NCBI GenBank assembly: GCA_965229445.1
Contig: OZ245876.1
Coordinates: forward strand, 62,001-126,000
Origin: Owenweeksia sp965229445
GTDB taxonomy: Bacteria; Bacteroidota; Bacteroidia; Flavobacteriales; Schleiferiaceae
DNA: 64,000 bases
Reading direction: 5' to 3'
Both the position numbers and the translations under genes were made by a program. This document shows positions 8,747 through 17,218 of the stretch, piece by piece. The notes under the pieces are model-generated. The model had not been told where the DNA came from and did no database searches. It was given only the letters and a program-made list of their open reading frames with translations. How positions within the stretch are numbered: the first letter of the stretch is position 1; each line of letters begins with the position of its first letter.

Positions 8747-9754
8747 ATTAAACTGTTCCAGAAAGCGCATATCATTTTCAAATAACAAGCGGATATCACT
8801 TATTTGATAGCGCTGCATTGCCAGGCGTTCTATACCCATCCCCCAGGCAAAGCCAGAATAAACCTCCGGGTCTATGTGGCTGTTTTTCAAAACATTAGGA
8901 TCAACCATTCCACAACCCAATACCTCTAGCCAACCAGTGCCTTTTGTCATCCGGTAATCTACTTCATTTTCCAGACCCCAGTAAACATCCATTTCGGCGC
9001 TAGGCTCTGTAAATGGAAAATAGGATGGTCGCAACCTGATGCGGGTTTCCGGACCAAAAAATTCATCCGCAAAATATTGAAGGGTTTGCTTGAGATCCGC
9101 AAAACTGACGTCCTTATCAATGTACAAACCTTCAATTTGATGGAACATACAATGCGAGCGGGCAGTGATGGTTTCATTTCTAAAAACCCGCCCCGGACAA
9201 ATTGTGCGAATTGGAGGTTTCTGATTCTCCATGATCCTAACCTGAACACTACTCGTATGTGTTCTCAAGGCCCAGTCTGGATTCTTGGCCACGAAAAAGG
9301 TGTCCTGCATGTCGCGAGCCGGATGTTCTTCAGGAAAGTTTAGCGCGGAGAAATTATGCCAATCATCTTCTATCTCCGGACCTAAACTCACATTAAACCC
9401 AATTTTCTCAAAGATATGCGTGATCTCATCCTTCACCAGGTTCACCGGATGTAATCCGCCGGTAAAGCCAAAACGAGCTGGCCGTGTGAGGTCTACGCCA
9501 GACTCGCCCTCTTCATTACTACTCAAGCTGAGCTTGAGCTCCTCAACCTTGGCAGAAGCTTTTTGCTTTAAATCATTTAGGGTTCGTCCAAACTTCTTCT
9601 TCTCTTCAGAGGGAAGTTTCTTAAAATCTTCGAAAAGAGCAGGAATAATCCCTTTTCTTCCCAAAAATTTAATCCTGAAACTCTCTACAGCTTCCGCTGA
9701 TGACTCATTGAATCTTTCAATTTCGTCTAAATGTCGCTTTATTTCGGCGTCCAT
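8735..9754 (-). CDS. pheS: Phenylalanine--tRNA ligase alpha subunit
   Basis: Catalytic subunit of the alpha2-beta2 synthetase that charges tRNA-Phe. The N-terminal coiled coil (about residues 1-90) binds tRNA. Class II motif 2 appears as RTICPGRVFRNETITARSH (about 183-201) and motif 3 as GFAWGMGIERLAMQRY near residue 304. It carries the usual ASALNFPEEHPARDMQDTF-type substrate loop (here NFSALNFPEEHPARDMQDTF). Length (339 aa) is normal. pheT is not adjacent in this window. Its 3' end overlaps the pterin dehydratase gene. Confidence 0.95.
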   Translation of the reverse strand: MDAEIKRHLDEIERFNESSAEAVESFRIKFLGRKGIIPALFEDFKKLPSEEKKKFGRTLNDLKQKASAKVEELKLSLSSNEEGESGVDLTRPARFGFTGGLHPVNLVKDEITHIFEKIGFNVSLGPEIEDDWHNFSALNFPEEHPARDMQDTFFVAKNPDWALRTHTSSVQVRIMENQKPPIRTICPGRVFRNETITARSHCMFHQIEGLYIDKDVSFADLKQTLQYFADEFFGPETRIRLRPSYFPFTEPSAEMDVYWGLENEVDYRMTKGTGWLEVLGCGMVDPNVLKNSHIDPEVYSGFAWGMGIERLAMQRYQISDIRLLFENDMRFLEQFNSAF

Positions 9755-9788
9755 AACAAGCTAAAACTAACGGCTTTCCGTTTATCCA

Positions 9789-9796
9789 TATATTTG
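9789..9796 (+). promoter_or_regulatory. TAnnTTTG -7 element before the lipoprotein pair
   Basis: TATATTTG matches the Bacteroidota -7 consensus TAnnTTTG exactly and lies 33 bases before the ATG at 9830. No clear TTG box was found at the expected distance upstream. It would drive the two sister lipoprotein genes. Confidence 0.4.
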
Positions 9797-9829
9797 TGGG
9801 GCAAAGATTACAATAATTATCATAGGCTG

Positions 9830-10210
9830 ATGAAAGGATTTAAGATTGGTTTAGGCTTTGTGCTCTTAATTTTTGGGGCCATGCTGTTTTTTTCTGGCTG
9901 TTCCAAAGACAACCTCAACCATAAGCTAACGGTAGTAGTAGTAGCGGATGATGATGTTAAGGTAGCCAATGCTTTAATCCGACTTTATGCTCCGGTTGAC
10001 AATTCTTATATCGATTGGTACGTTTACACTAATGAAGCGGGTGAAGCTCAGTTTGAGTTTCCCAATAAAGTAATTGTTGAGGTCATCGCCTCCAAAGGAT
10101 CCTTCGTTGGCTGCAATTTTGCCGAAGTGGAAGAAGGTGAAAACACCGTTCAGGTTGAAATAAAAGAATGGGGTACTGATGATAACGGATGTCCTGAAAC
10201 AACTCCCTAA
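9830..10210 (+). CDS. Lipoprotein, first of a tandem pair
   Basis: I place the start at ATG 9830, which gives a clean lipoprotein signal with the Cys in FFSGCSKD (about residue 24); a longer frame from 9731 would overlap pheS and spoil the signal. The mature part (about 100 aa) is a single beta-sandwich-like domain: VVVVADDDVKVANALIRLYAP, then a YTNEAGEAQFEFPNK turn and a GSFVGCNFAEVEEG segment. This resembles carboxypeptidase-regulatory/Ig-like lipoproteins of Bacteroidota. The next gene, 9 bases on, encodes a diverged copy. Function unknown. Confidence 0.65.
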   Translation: MKGFKIGLGFVLLIFGAMLFFSGCSKDNLNHKLTVVVVADDDVKVANALIRLYAPVDNSYIDWYVYTNEAGEAQFEFPNKVIVEVIASKGSFVGCNFAEVEEGENTVQVEIKEWGTDDNGCPETTP

Positions 10211-10219
10211 ATTTGCCAG

Positions 10220-10603
10220 ATGAAGAAACTATTGATTTTTGCTTTTGCCGGCCTCGGAATCATTATTTCATTTGGTTCGTGTGAAAAGGAGGACTTAAAT
10301 CCCGAATACCCTTTCACCATTCAGGTTAAAACCTTTGACGATAGCGTAAGGGTAATTAATTCTCTGGTTGAAGTGATTGCTCCAGTTCGAGGGAGTACTC
10401 CTTATTTTGTGGGCTACACTAATGAGAGTGGAAAGGTTAGCTTCAAATACAATCGCGACGCGATCTTCTTGGTACGTGCTTTTAGAGGGCCCATCCAGGA
10501 CCCCTCTTATATAGGTTGCACAGAAGTGAGGCTGGAAGCGAACACGGAAGTAACTAAGACCGTTTACGTTAAGAAAGTGGACCCCGAGATTCCGGGTTGC
10601 TAG
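10220..10603 (+). CDS. Lipoprotein, second of a tandem pair
   Basis: 127 residues with a lipoprotein signal and lipobox FGSCEKED (Cys about 21). It shares with the preceding protein the order of features: a VxNxLVEVIAPV strand, GYTNESGKVSFKYNRD turn, SYIGCTEVRLEANTEV with one conserved Cys, then a terminal CysPro-containing or Cys-containing tail. The conserved Cys pair could form a disulphide (inference). The 3' end overlaps a convergent minus-strand gene by 35 bases. Function unknown; probably a surface or periplasmic binding lipoprotein. Confidence 0.65.
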   Translation: MKKLLIFAFAGLGIIISFGSCEKEDLNPEYPFTIQVKTFDDSVRVINSLVEVIAPVRGSTPYFVGYTNESGKVSFKYNRDAIFLVRAFRGPIQDPSYIGCTEVRLEANTEVTKTVYVKKVDPEIPGC

Positions 10604-10946
10604 TGTGGTCCGTTTCAAAATAACGTACTACCGCTTCCTTCATCAAAACAGATTGTTCTCCCGCTTTTAGACCTGGCAGGTTCTCCAAGAGCTCATAATG
10701 TGGCCAGCCATCCTTATCTCTACCATCATACCGGTAATATCCATAAGGTTCCAGAAGCCGGCAAATAGCAATGTGTATGAGGTTTAATTTCTCGTCTTTT
10801 TTAAATTTCCTATACCCTAAACCGAGCTCTTGCACACCTATTAAAAAAAGGATACCATCCAAATCCATTAGCTCACCGTCCGAGAATTTATCAGACAAGT
10901 CATGAACTAATCTTTCCCATTTCTCTCTAAGGACTTCCCTATTCAT
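10569..10946 (-). CDS. Conserved hypothetical protein
   Basis: A 125-residue soluble protein without signal peptide or membrane segment. Visible landmarks are an N-terminal helix MNREVLREKWERLVHDLSD, an acidic GELMDLDGILFLIGVQELG stretch, and a Tyr/Asp-rich YGYYRYDGRDKDGWPHYEL segment. It looks like a small cytoplasmic protein family present in Flavobacteriales, but I cannot name a domain. It is convergent with the lipoprotein pair (35-base overlap) and diverges from the cvpA-like gene 28 bases away. Confidence 0.55.
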   Translation of the reverse strand: MNREVLREKWERLVHDLSDKFSDGELMDLDGILFLIGVQELGLGYRKFKKDEKLNLIHIAICRLLEPYGYYRYDGRDKDGWPHYELLENLPGLKAGEQSVLMKEAVVRYFETDHTSNPESRGPLS

Positions 10947-10974
10947 TTAATTCAGATATTTTTGACGCGTTTAT

Positions 10975-11511
10975 ATGAGCCTAAATTACGTAGATATCAT
11001 TTTGCTTCTTCCAATGCTATTTGGCTTGGTCCGTGGGCTCTTTAAAGGATTCATACGAGAGGTGTTGGGTTTAACTGCCATCGTCTTAGGAATTGCAGCT
11101 TCCTACTATTACGCGGACGATTTAGCCTCCTATCTTAGAATTAGCCTACCCGATGCCGGTGCATGGCTGGATATTGTCTCATACGCAACCATCTTTACCC
11201 TCACCTTAATAGCCATGAACCTGATTGCACGCTATCTCACAAAAGTGTCAAAATTGATGGCTCTGGGCTTAATCAATCGTCTTGCGGGTGGGATCTTTGG
11301 TTTCGCTAAAATCGTTTTGATCTTAATGTTGATTCTGTATCTTTTTGGTCCCTGGTTAAGCAACTGGCGAGCTCAGGTGCCAGAATGGAAAAATAGCGGG
11401 GTTTATGACGTTCTGGAAGAAAATAGCATGATACCGGGAGACTTATATGAGAAGGCTCGGGAATCCATCCATCAGGAGGAGTTTGACTTTCCGACTATTG
11501 AAACACCTTAA
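10975..11511 (+). CDS. CvpA family membrane protein
   Basis: 178 residues with four hydrophobic segments: near residues 5-20, 25-46, 60-83 and 100-125. The N-terminus NYVDIILLLPMLFGLVRGLFKGFIREV is the CvpA family hallmark. In E. coli the founding member affects colicin V production and envelope homeostasis; the Bacteroidota role is not defined. The last 17 bases overlap the 3' end of convergent pgk. Confidence 0.82.
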   Translation: MSLNYVDIILLLPMLFGLVRGLFKGFIREVLGLTAIVLGIAASYYYADDLASYLRISLPDAGAWLDIVSYATIFTLTLIAMNLIARYLTKVSKLMALGLINRLAGGIFGFAKIVLILMLILYLFGPWLSNWRAQVPEWKNSGVYDVLEENSMIPGDLYEKARESIHQEEFDFPTIETP

Positions 11512-12682
11512 TTCCGGGTAATTCTTTTCCTTCCAGATACTCCAGCATAGCACCGCCGCCAGTTGATACGTAACTTACTTTTTCGGTCATGTTAAATTTC
11601 TTCACGGCTGCTACAGAATCGCCTCCTCCAACAATACTAAAAGCCCCCTTCTCCGTTGCCCTGGCTATAACCTGAGCAATTTGCAAGGTGCCTCCTTCAA
11701 AGTTAGAAAACTCAAACACCCCCATGGGCCCGTTCCAAAGTATTACGGCTGAATCCAATAAGACGGGCTCAAGTTGCTCAATGGTCGCGGGACCAACATC
11801 CAGGCCCATCCAGCCATCAGGAATTTCATCTGCCTTGCTCAGCTTCCGATCAGCATCATTGCTAAAGCTATCCGCATTCAGGGAATCTACCGGTAGCAAG
11901 ATTCTTACACCATTTTGCTCTGCGGTTTTCAATATGCTCTTGGCGGTTTCCACGTAATCATCTTCTACTAAACTGCTGCCTACTTGTCCGCCTTTTGCTT
12001 TGATAAAAGTAAAGGCCATACCACCGGCAATAATGAGATTGTCTAGACGGGGAATGAGATTTTCCAAGACGCCAATTTTTGAAGATACTTTTGCCCCTCC
12101 TACAATGGCTGTAACAGGTTTTCTGGTACTATTGAGAACCTTACTCACATTCTCTATTTCTGCCGCCATTACCAGGCCTACGGCCTTTTTGTCCTCAAAA
12201 TATTGAGCGATAACCGCGGTGCTGGCGTGGGCTCGGTGAGCCGTTCCAAATGCATCATTGACATAGAAATCTCCATTCTCAGCAAGCTTTGCCGCAAAAT
12301 CCTTATCACCTTCGGTCTCTTCGTTGTGAAAACGCAAGTTTTCCAACAAAAGAATTTCTCCCCTGGCTAAACTCAGGCTGGTCTCTACAGCCTCATTACC
12401 AATACAATCCTGACAAAAAACCACCTTACTTCCAGACAATTCTTCCAGTCTGCCAATTAGATGCTTGAGGCTCATGTTCTCATTGGCAACCCCTTTTGGT
12501 CTTCCCAGGTGCGACATCAAAACCGGCCTACCACCATTGGCAATAATAGTCTTGATAGTTGGGATGCTGGCTCTAATTCTGGTGTCGTCTGTAATCTCTT
12601 GCTGATCATTTAAAGGGACATTAAAGTCAACTCTGGTTAACACCCTCTGGCCATCATACTGAATGTCGGAAACGGTCTTCAT
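11495..12682 (-). CDS. pgk: Phosphoglycerate kinase
   Basis: Interconverts 1,3-bisphosphoglycerate/ADP and 3-phosphoglycerate/ATP. The signature VLTRVDFNVPL is at residues 14-24, the substrate motif LMSHLGRPKG near 59, a kinase segment VGGAKVSSKIGVLENLI near 195, and the nucleotide-binding GGGDSVAAVKKF near 354. Full length at 395 aa. It diverges from holB. A TATTTTTG element on the minus strand (12704-12711) sits 21 bases before the start. Confidence 0.96.
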   Translation of the reverse strand: MKTVSDIQYDGQRVLTRVDFNVPLNDQQEITDDTRIRASIPTIKTIIANGGRPVLMSHLGRPKGVANENMSLKHLIGRLEELSGSKVVFCQDCIGNEAVETSLSLARGEILLLENLRFHNEETEGDKDFAAKLAENGDFYVNDAFGTAHRAHASTAVIAQYFEDKKAVGLVMAAEIENVSKVLNSTRKPVTAIVGGAKVSSKIGVLENLIPRLDNLIIAGGMAFTFIKAKGGQVGSSLVEDDYVETAKSILKTAEQNGVRILLPVDSLNADSFSNDADRKLSKADEIPDGWMGLDVGPATIEQLEPVLLDSAVILWNGPMGVFEFSNFEGGTLQIAQVIARATEKGAFSIVGGGDSVAAVKKFNMTEKVSYVSTGGGAMLEYLEGKELPGIKVFQ

Positions 12683-12703
12683 TAATTGCTAGTTTTGGAG
12701 GCA

Positions 12704-12711
12704 CAAAAATA
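12704..12711 (-). promoter_or_regulatory. TAnnTTTG -7 element of pgk
   Basis: Read on the minus strand this is TATTTTTG, an exact match to TAnnTTTG, 21 bases before the pgk start. A matching TTG box was not evident. Confidence 0.4.
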
Positions 12712-12741
12712 CACTTCATTTAACTTGGGTAGAAGAGCTTC

Positions 12742-13878
12742 ATGAGATTTAAAGATATTGCCGGACAAAACACTCTTAAAGGCAAGCTGATAGAAAGCAT
12801 CCGGCGAGATCGTGTGGGGCATAGTCAACTGTTTTTTGGTCCGGAGGGCAACGGAGCTTTACCCATGGCTTTGGCCTTTGCGCAGTTTTTGTTGTGCGAT
12901 CAACCTATGGAGCATGACAGCTGTGGGAAGTGTGTGCCTTGTAAGCAGATATCACATTTCAATTACCCTGACCTGCATTTTGTTTTTCCGGTTGCCAAAA
13001 AACAGAAGGGGCGAGACAAGCCCCTTAGCGATGATTTTATAAAAGAGTGGCAGGAACTCTTAACTGATGAAAAGTACTTTGGCCTTTACCGTTGGTTGGA
13101 AAAAATTGGGGTTGAGAATAAGCAGGCGCAGATCAGTGTTTATGAAAGTGCCTCCGTTCTTTCAAAACTAAGTCTGAAATCCTATTCTGGTAAAAACAAA
13201 ATTCTCATTCTTTGGATGCCGGAAAGGCTCAATCCTTCAGCTGCCAACAAGCTATTAAAGCTACTTGAAGAACCCCCTGAAGGGAGCATTTTTATATTGG
13301 TAAGTGAAGACCCTGAGAAATTGATTTCAACGATTACCAGTCGCTGTCAAAAGGTATATATCCCAAAATATGATCGCCTGAGTGTACAGGAGTACCTAAT
13401 ACAAACTGAAGGTTTGGAGCAGGGGTCAGCCAGCGTTATCGCCAAAATTGCCGATGGAAATATGGCGGAAGCACTGCGCCTGTCAGAGCGTGCCGAAACA
13501 TATCATGACTATGCCTTACTCTTTAGTACCTGGGTGAGGAATTGTTATGCTGTGAATATGAAGCACATCATCGATTGGTCGGAAGAATGCGGAAGGTTTG
13601 AGAGAGAAAAAATCAAGGACTTCCTACGCTTTTGCAGCAATGCTTTTAGAGACTCATTACGATTAAACTTACTCGGAGAAGAGGAGGTAAGCAATGTATT
13701 TCGTGAAATTAATTTTGAACTGTCAAAATTTGCCCCTTTCATTCATGCGAAAAACACACCCGGTATTTTAAAGGCTATTGATTCTGCGGCCTATGATATT
13801 TCCAGGAATGTAAATGCTCGTCTTGTTCTTACCGATCTAAGTCTGGAAATCGCCAAGAACTTACGTGTAAAGCCCTGA
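12742..13878 (+). CDS. holB: DNA polymerase III subunit delta' (clamp loader)
   Basis: Part of the clamp loader that places the sliding clamp on DNA. The N-terminus GQNTLKGKLIESIRRDRVGH and FFGPEGNGALPMALAFAQF correspond to the AAA+ fold with a degenerate P-loop (GPEGNG in place of GxxGxGK), as expected for delta'. A zinc module with four Cys follows (C near 53, then CGKCVPCKQ). Motif LLKLLEEPPEGSIFILVS and the TITSRCQK sensor/arginine motif confirm the family. Length (378 aa) is typical. Confidence 0.9.
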   Translation: MRFKDIAGQNTLKGKLIESIRRDRVGHSQLFFGPEGNGALPMALAFAQFLLCDQPMEHDSCGKCVPCKQISHFNYPDLHFVFPVAKKQKGRDKPLSDDFIKEWQELLTDEKYFGLYRWLEKIGVENKQAQISVYESASVLSKLSLKSYSGKNKILILWMPERLNPSAANKLLKLLEEPPEGSIFILVSEDPEKLISTITSRCQKVYIPKYDRLSVQEYLIQTEGLEQGSASVIAKIADGNMAEALRLSERAETYHDYALLFSTWVRNCYAVNMKHIIDWSEECGRFEREKIKDFLRFCSNAFRDSLRLNLLGEEEVSNVFREINFELSKFAPFIHAKNTPGILKAIDSAAYDISRNVNARLVLTDLSLEIAKNLRVKP

Positions 13879-13984
13879 TTAACAGTGGTTTATTTCAAAT
13901 TCTATTGTTTTGCCTCTCCCGGGTTTTTACCAGTTCCCCAGAGGTAACACCCCAAGTCCTGCCAAAAATGCTCTTAGAAATGAT

Positions 13985-14866
13985 TTATTGCGGTTTTCGC
14001 AGGATATAGATAAGACTACTCATGTTTTTTGAGCCCTTTCCCGCTAAATTGCTTTTCAGGCCAGTCCAAAATGCTGCGGGCAAGTTAGATTTACCTCTCT
14101 TAATCTTCTCACTCAACATACTTACATAAAAACTGTCGAAGGGCATGTTCTTAATCAGTTCTAAATGTAAACCATGCTGACTGGCAAGCTCCTTTAAGTT
14201 TGACCTTTTAAAATGATAAAGGTGTAAAGGCACGTCAAGAGCCGCCCAGTTTCGTCCATAGTGTTTACTGTCTAAACTCTCGTGGTTCGGCACCGCAATT
14301 ATCAAGGTTCCCCCGGGTAATAGGGCATCTGAAAATCGTTTAAAATGCTCTTGTAAATTCGGTAAATGCTCCAGTACATGCCAAAGAGTTATGGCCTTAT
14401 ACTGCCTTTGCCATTGCATCAGGTCTGGCTCGATTAGCTGCAAGTCGTTCTCTTCCTTAGCAATCTTTCTCGCTTCTGAAGAAGGCTCTACCCCTTCTAC
14501 CTGCCAGCCACTTTTTTGGGCTGCCTTCATGAAATACCCTGTGCCTGCCCCATAGTCCAGTAACAGACCCTTCTCCCGGTTTAATTCGTTGATTAGGGCA
14601 AGCTTTCTGCCCAATGAATACTGTCTTACCCAATGGTACAAAGTGTCGATTAAACCCTCTCTCTTATTGTTATGGCTGATATACTCACCGGTTTCGTAAT
14701 ATCCGGCCAGGTCGCCATCTTCTGGCCTGGGGTTGGTTAGCCAGAGTTTACACGACTGGCATTCACAAATCGTAAACTCTTCCTGGTTTCCTCGAAAATA
14801 GGGAGCCTTAAATACCTTGGTAAACTCCATAGCACCACAAATGGGGCAATTAGATGCTGTTTTCAT
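13985..14866 (-). CDS. Class I SAM-dependent methyltransferase with N-terminal zinc ribbon
   Basis: The first 45 residues hold two Cys pairs (CPICG and CECQSC), a zinc ribbon often found ahead of UbiG/UbiE-like methyltransferase domains. The SAM-binding motif I is LLLDYGAGTGYFMKAA (about residue 98) and a later motif is ITLWHVLEHLPN (about 155). The substrate is unknown; relatives act on lipids or surface polysaccharides. It is the last gene of the DUF4175-ybeY-mnmG operon, 19 bases after mnmG, and a parS-like site fills that gap. Confidence 0.8.
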   Translation of the reverse strand: MKTASNCPICGAMEFTKVFKAPYFRGNQEEFTICECQSCKLWLTNPRPEDGDLAGYYETGEYISHNNKREGLIDTLYHWVRQYSLGRKLALINELNREKGLLLDYGAGTGYFMKAAQKSGWQVEGVEPSSEARKIAKEENDLQLIEPDLMQWQRQYKAITLWHVLEHLPNLQEHFKRFSDALLPGGTLIIAVPNHESLDSKHYGRNWAALDVPLHLYHFKRSNLKELASQHGLHLELIKNMPFDSFYVSMLSEKIKRGKSNLPAAFWTGLKSNLAGKGSKNMSSLIYILRKPQ

Positions 14867-14871
14867 AGTAA

Positions 14872-14887
14872 TGTTTCACGTGGAACT
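14872..14887. promoter_or_regulatory. parS-like ParB binding site 1 (one mismatch)
   Basis: TGTTTCACGTGGAACT; read on the other strand it is AGTTCCACGTGAAACA, which differs from the bacterial consensus TGTTNCACGTGAAACA at one base. It lies in the short gap between mnmG and the methyltransferase and overlaps the mnmG stop codon by two bases. A second, perfect copy sits at the other end of mnmG. Confidence 0.8.
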
Positions 14888-16757
14888 ATCGGCCCATATA
14901 CACGAGTAGCACACTGATGTCTGATGGGCTAACGCCGCTAATTCTCTTTGCCTGACCAATATTCACCGGCTTTAGCTTGGACAGTTTCTCTCTAGCCTCA
15001 TAACTCATACTGGAAAGCTTTGCGTAATCAAAATTCTCCGGGATACTTATCTCCTCAAGGCGGTCCAGCTTGCTGGCATTCTCTTCTTCCTTTTCAATAT
15101 AGCCCTGGTATTTGGCTTTAATTTCAACTTGCTCCCACACCACCTGAGAAATTTTCTCATCCAGTAGATAATTTGCAAGCGGTTCATACGCCATAAGCTT
15201 TGCAATGCTAAGCTGTGGGCGAGACAGTAAAGTCATCAGTTTTTGTTTCTGTCTAATCTCTGCTGTACCGCTCTCTTTCAAGATGGCATTCACATTTTCA
15301 GGCTCAACACTATGTCCTTCCAGCCACTTTTGAAATTTATCAATGGCTAGCTGCTTTTGTTCAAGCTTGTCCATTCTTTCCTTGCTTGCAAGTCCTAGCT
15401 GAAACGCTCTCGGCGTTAGACGCTGATCAGCATTATCCTGTCTTAGCAGGATCCTATACTCCGCCCTGCTGGTAAACATTCTGTACGGCTCTTCTGTTCC
15501 CTTGGTAATTAAGTCATCTATCAAAACGCCGATATAAGCCTCTTTCCGGTTTAGAATGAAGGGAGCTTCGCCCCTCAGCTTCAGGTGACTATTGATACCC
15601 GCTATTAAACCCTGACAAGCCGCCTCCTCATATCCAGTAGTGCCGTTTATTTGACCGGCAAAATATAAGTTGGAGATCAATTTTGTCTCTAGGGTATATT
15701 TTAATTGAGTAGGAGGGAAGTAATCATATTCAATGGCATAACCGGGTCGAAACATTTTAACATTCTCAAAACCCTTCACCTTCTTAAGCGCATCATATTG
15801 CACATCCTCAGGTAAACTGGTGCTAAAACCATTGACATATACTTCTACGGTATGCCAACCTTCCGGCTCCACAAATATTTGGTGTCTATCCTTATCCGAA
15901 AATCGATTGATCTTTTCCTCCAGACTGGGACAATACCTTGGCCCGGTGCTTTCAATGGCGCCATTAAACATTGGACTTCTCTCGAAGCCCTTTTTCATAG
16001 CCTCATGAACTTCTGGGTTGGTATAGGTTACATAGCAACTTCGCTGTTCTGTCGGCAGCTCCATGTCAGTTAAATAACTAAACCCCACCGGTTCTTCATC
16101 TCCTTTCTGCTCTTCCATCACATCGTAGTTCAGGGATCGGCCATCTACCCGTGGAGGCGTACCAGTCTTCATCCTGCCAGAATCAAAACCCAGAGACTCC
16201 AGTTGCGCGGTGAGGCCGGTGCTGGCTCTTTCTCCTACACGACCGCCGCCAAACTGCTTGTCTCCAATATGAATTAAACCGTTTAGAAAAGTACCGTTGG
16301 TTAATACTACCGCATCAGCTCTTATTTCTGCGCCAATTTGCGTCTTTACCCCCACTACGCTGTCCTCCTCGATAATTAGTGAGCTTACCATATCCTGAAA
16401 AAAGTCAAGCGTAGGAATCTTCTCTAAGGCTAATCGCCACTCCTCAGCAAATCTCATGCGATCACTCTGTGCTCTGGGAGACCACATCGCAGGACCTTTA
16501 CTTCGGTTCAGCATTCGAAACTGTATGGCCGTACGATCTGTGATCATACCACTCAAGCCACCAAGGGCATCTATTTCGCGGAGAATCTGACCTTTAGCAA
16601 CCCCTCCCATCGCCGGATTACAAGACATTTGCGCAATATTTTGCAAATTCATCGTAATCAAAAGGGTTTTACTACCAAGTCGTGCGGCAGCTGCGGCGGC
16701 TTCACAACCTGCATGCCCGCCACCAACTACAATAATATCGTAATGCTCATCTACCAT
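14886..16757 (-). CDS. mnmG: tRNA uridine-5-carboxymethylaminomethyl modification enzyme, FAD-binding
   Basis: With MnmE it installs the cmnm5 group on U34 of certain tRNAs. The N-terminal FAD motif is DIIVVGGGHAGCEAAAAAAR, and the family signature SCNPAMGGVAKGQILREIDA follows (about residues 45-64). A second signature GTPPRVDGRSLNY lies near 200, and the C-terminal helical domain ends in SDISVLLVYMGR. Length 623 aa is normal. It belongs to a minus-strand operon and is bracketed by two parS-like palindromes, an arrangement that fits the frequent location of gidA/mnmG near the origin. Confidence 0.96.
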   Translation of the reverse strand: MVDEHYDIIVVGGGHAGCEAAAAAARLGSKTLLITMNLQNIAQMSCNPAMGGVAKGQILREIDALGGLSGMITDRTAIQFRMLNRSKGPAMWSPRAQSDRMRFAEEWRLALEKIPTLDFFQDMVSSLIIEEDSVVGVKTQIGAEIRADAVVLTNGTFLNGLIHIGDKQFGGGRVGERASTGLTAQLESLGFDSGRMKTGTPPRVDGRSLNYDVMEEQKGDEEPVGFSYLTDMELPTEQRSCYVTYTNPEVHEAMKKGFERSPMFNGAIESTGPRYCPSLEEKINRFSDKDRHQIFVEPEGWHTVEVYVNGFSTSLPEDVQYDALKKVKGFENVKMFRPGYAIEYDYFPPTQLKYTLETKLISNLYFAGQINGTTGYEEAACQGLIAGINSHLKLRGEAPFILNRKEAYIGVLIDDLITKGTEEPYRMFTSRAEYRILLRQDNADQRLTPRAFQLGLASKERMDKLEQKQLAIDKFQKWLEGHSVEPENVNAILKESGTAEIRQKQKLMTLLSRPQLSIAKLMAYEPLANYLLDEKISQVVWEQVEIKAKYQGYIEKEEENASKLDRLEEISIPENFDYAKLSSMSYEAREKLSKLKPVNIGQAKRISGVSPSDISVLLVYMGR

Positions 16758-16766
16758 ACCACTGTT

Positions 16767-16782
16767 TGTTTCACGTGAAACA
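16767..16782. promoter_or_regulatory. parS ParB binding site 2 (perfect palindrome)
   Basis: TGTTTCACGTGAAACA is a perfect 16-base palindrome identical to the canonical chromosomal parS. It lies between ybeY and mnmG, 10 bases upstream of the mnmG start. It should bind ParB and nucleate the partition complex. Confidence 0.9.
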
Positions 16783-16789
16783 ATCTCAA

Positions 16790-17218
16790 CTAATTAATAA
16801 TCAGATTTTTGGGGCGCAAAACTAAGCATTTATCTTCGTTTTGCCTCATTTCCTGGCTTTCTTCTGTTGTTTGGTCATTATACCCCATGGCATGCAACAC
16901 TCCATGGATAATTACCCGGCAAACCTCCTCCTGGAGACTTACTTCGAATCTATTGGCATTTTGTTCAACGACCTCAATGCCTATGTAGATCTCCGCCTTT
17001 AAGACTCCTGGTGATGAATAATCGAAGGTGATAATGTCTGTGGGGTAATCGTGCTGTAAATGCTGCTGATTCAATTCCCTAATCTCATTATCTTCGCAAA
17101 AGGTATAAGAAAGCTCATCAAGCCTATATCCATAAATACCAACGCAGCTTTCAATCCAGGTTGTTAATTCCTGCTCATAAGCCTGCAGCCATTCCGGACA
17201 ATTAATTAACCTGATCAC
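16790..17218 (-). CDS. ybeY: Endoribonuclease YbeY, rRNA maturation factor
   Basis: A zinc-dependent RNase involved in 16S rRNA 3' processing and ribosome quality control. The motif HGVLHAMGYND (about residues 105-115) matches H-G-x-L-H-x5-H except that the third ligand position is Asp, a form I recall as usual in Bacteroidota. YPTDIITFDY is the other family signature. The start is GTG at 17218, overlapping the DUF4175 stop by 17 bases, so translation is likely coupled. Length 142 aa is normal. Confidence 0.9.
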   Translation of the reverse strand: MIRLINCPEWLQAYEQELTTWIESCVGIYGYRLDELSYTFCEDNEIRELNQQHLQHDYPTDIITFDYSSPGVLKAEIYIGIEVVEQNANRFEVSLQEEVCRVIIHGVLHAMGYNDQTTEESQEMRQNEDKCLVLRPKNLIIN

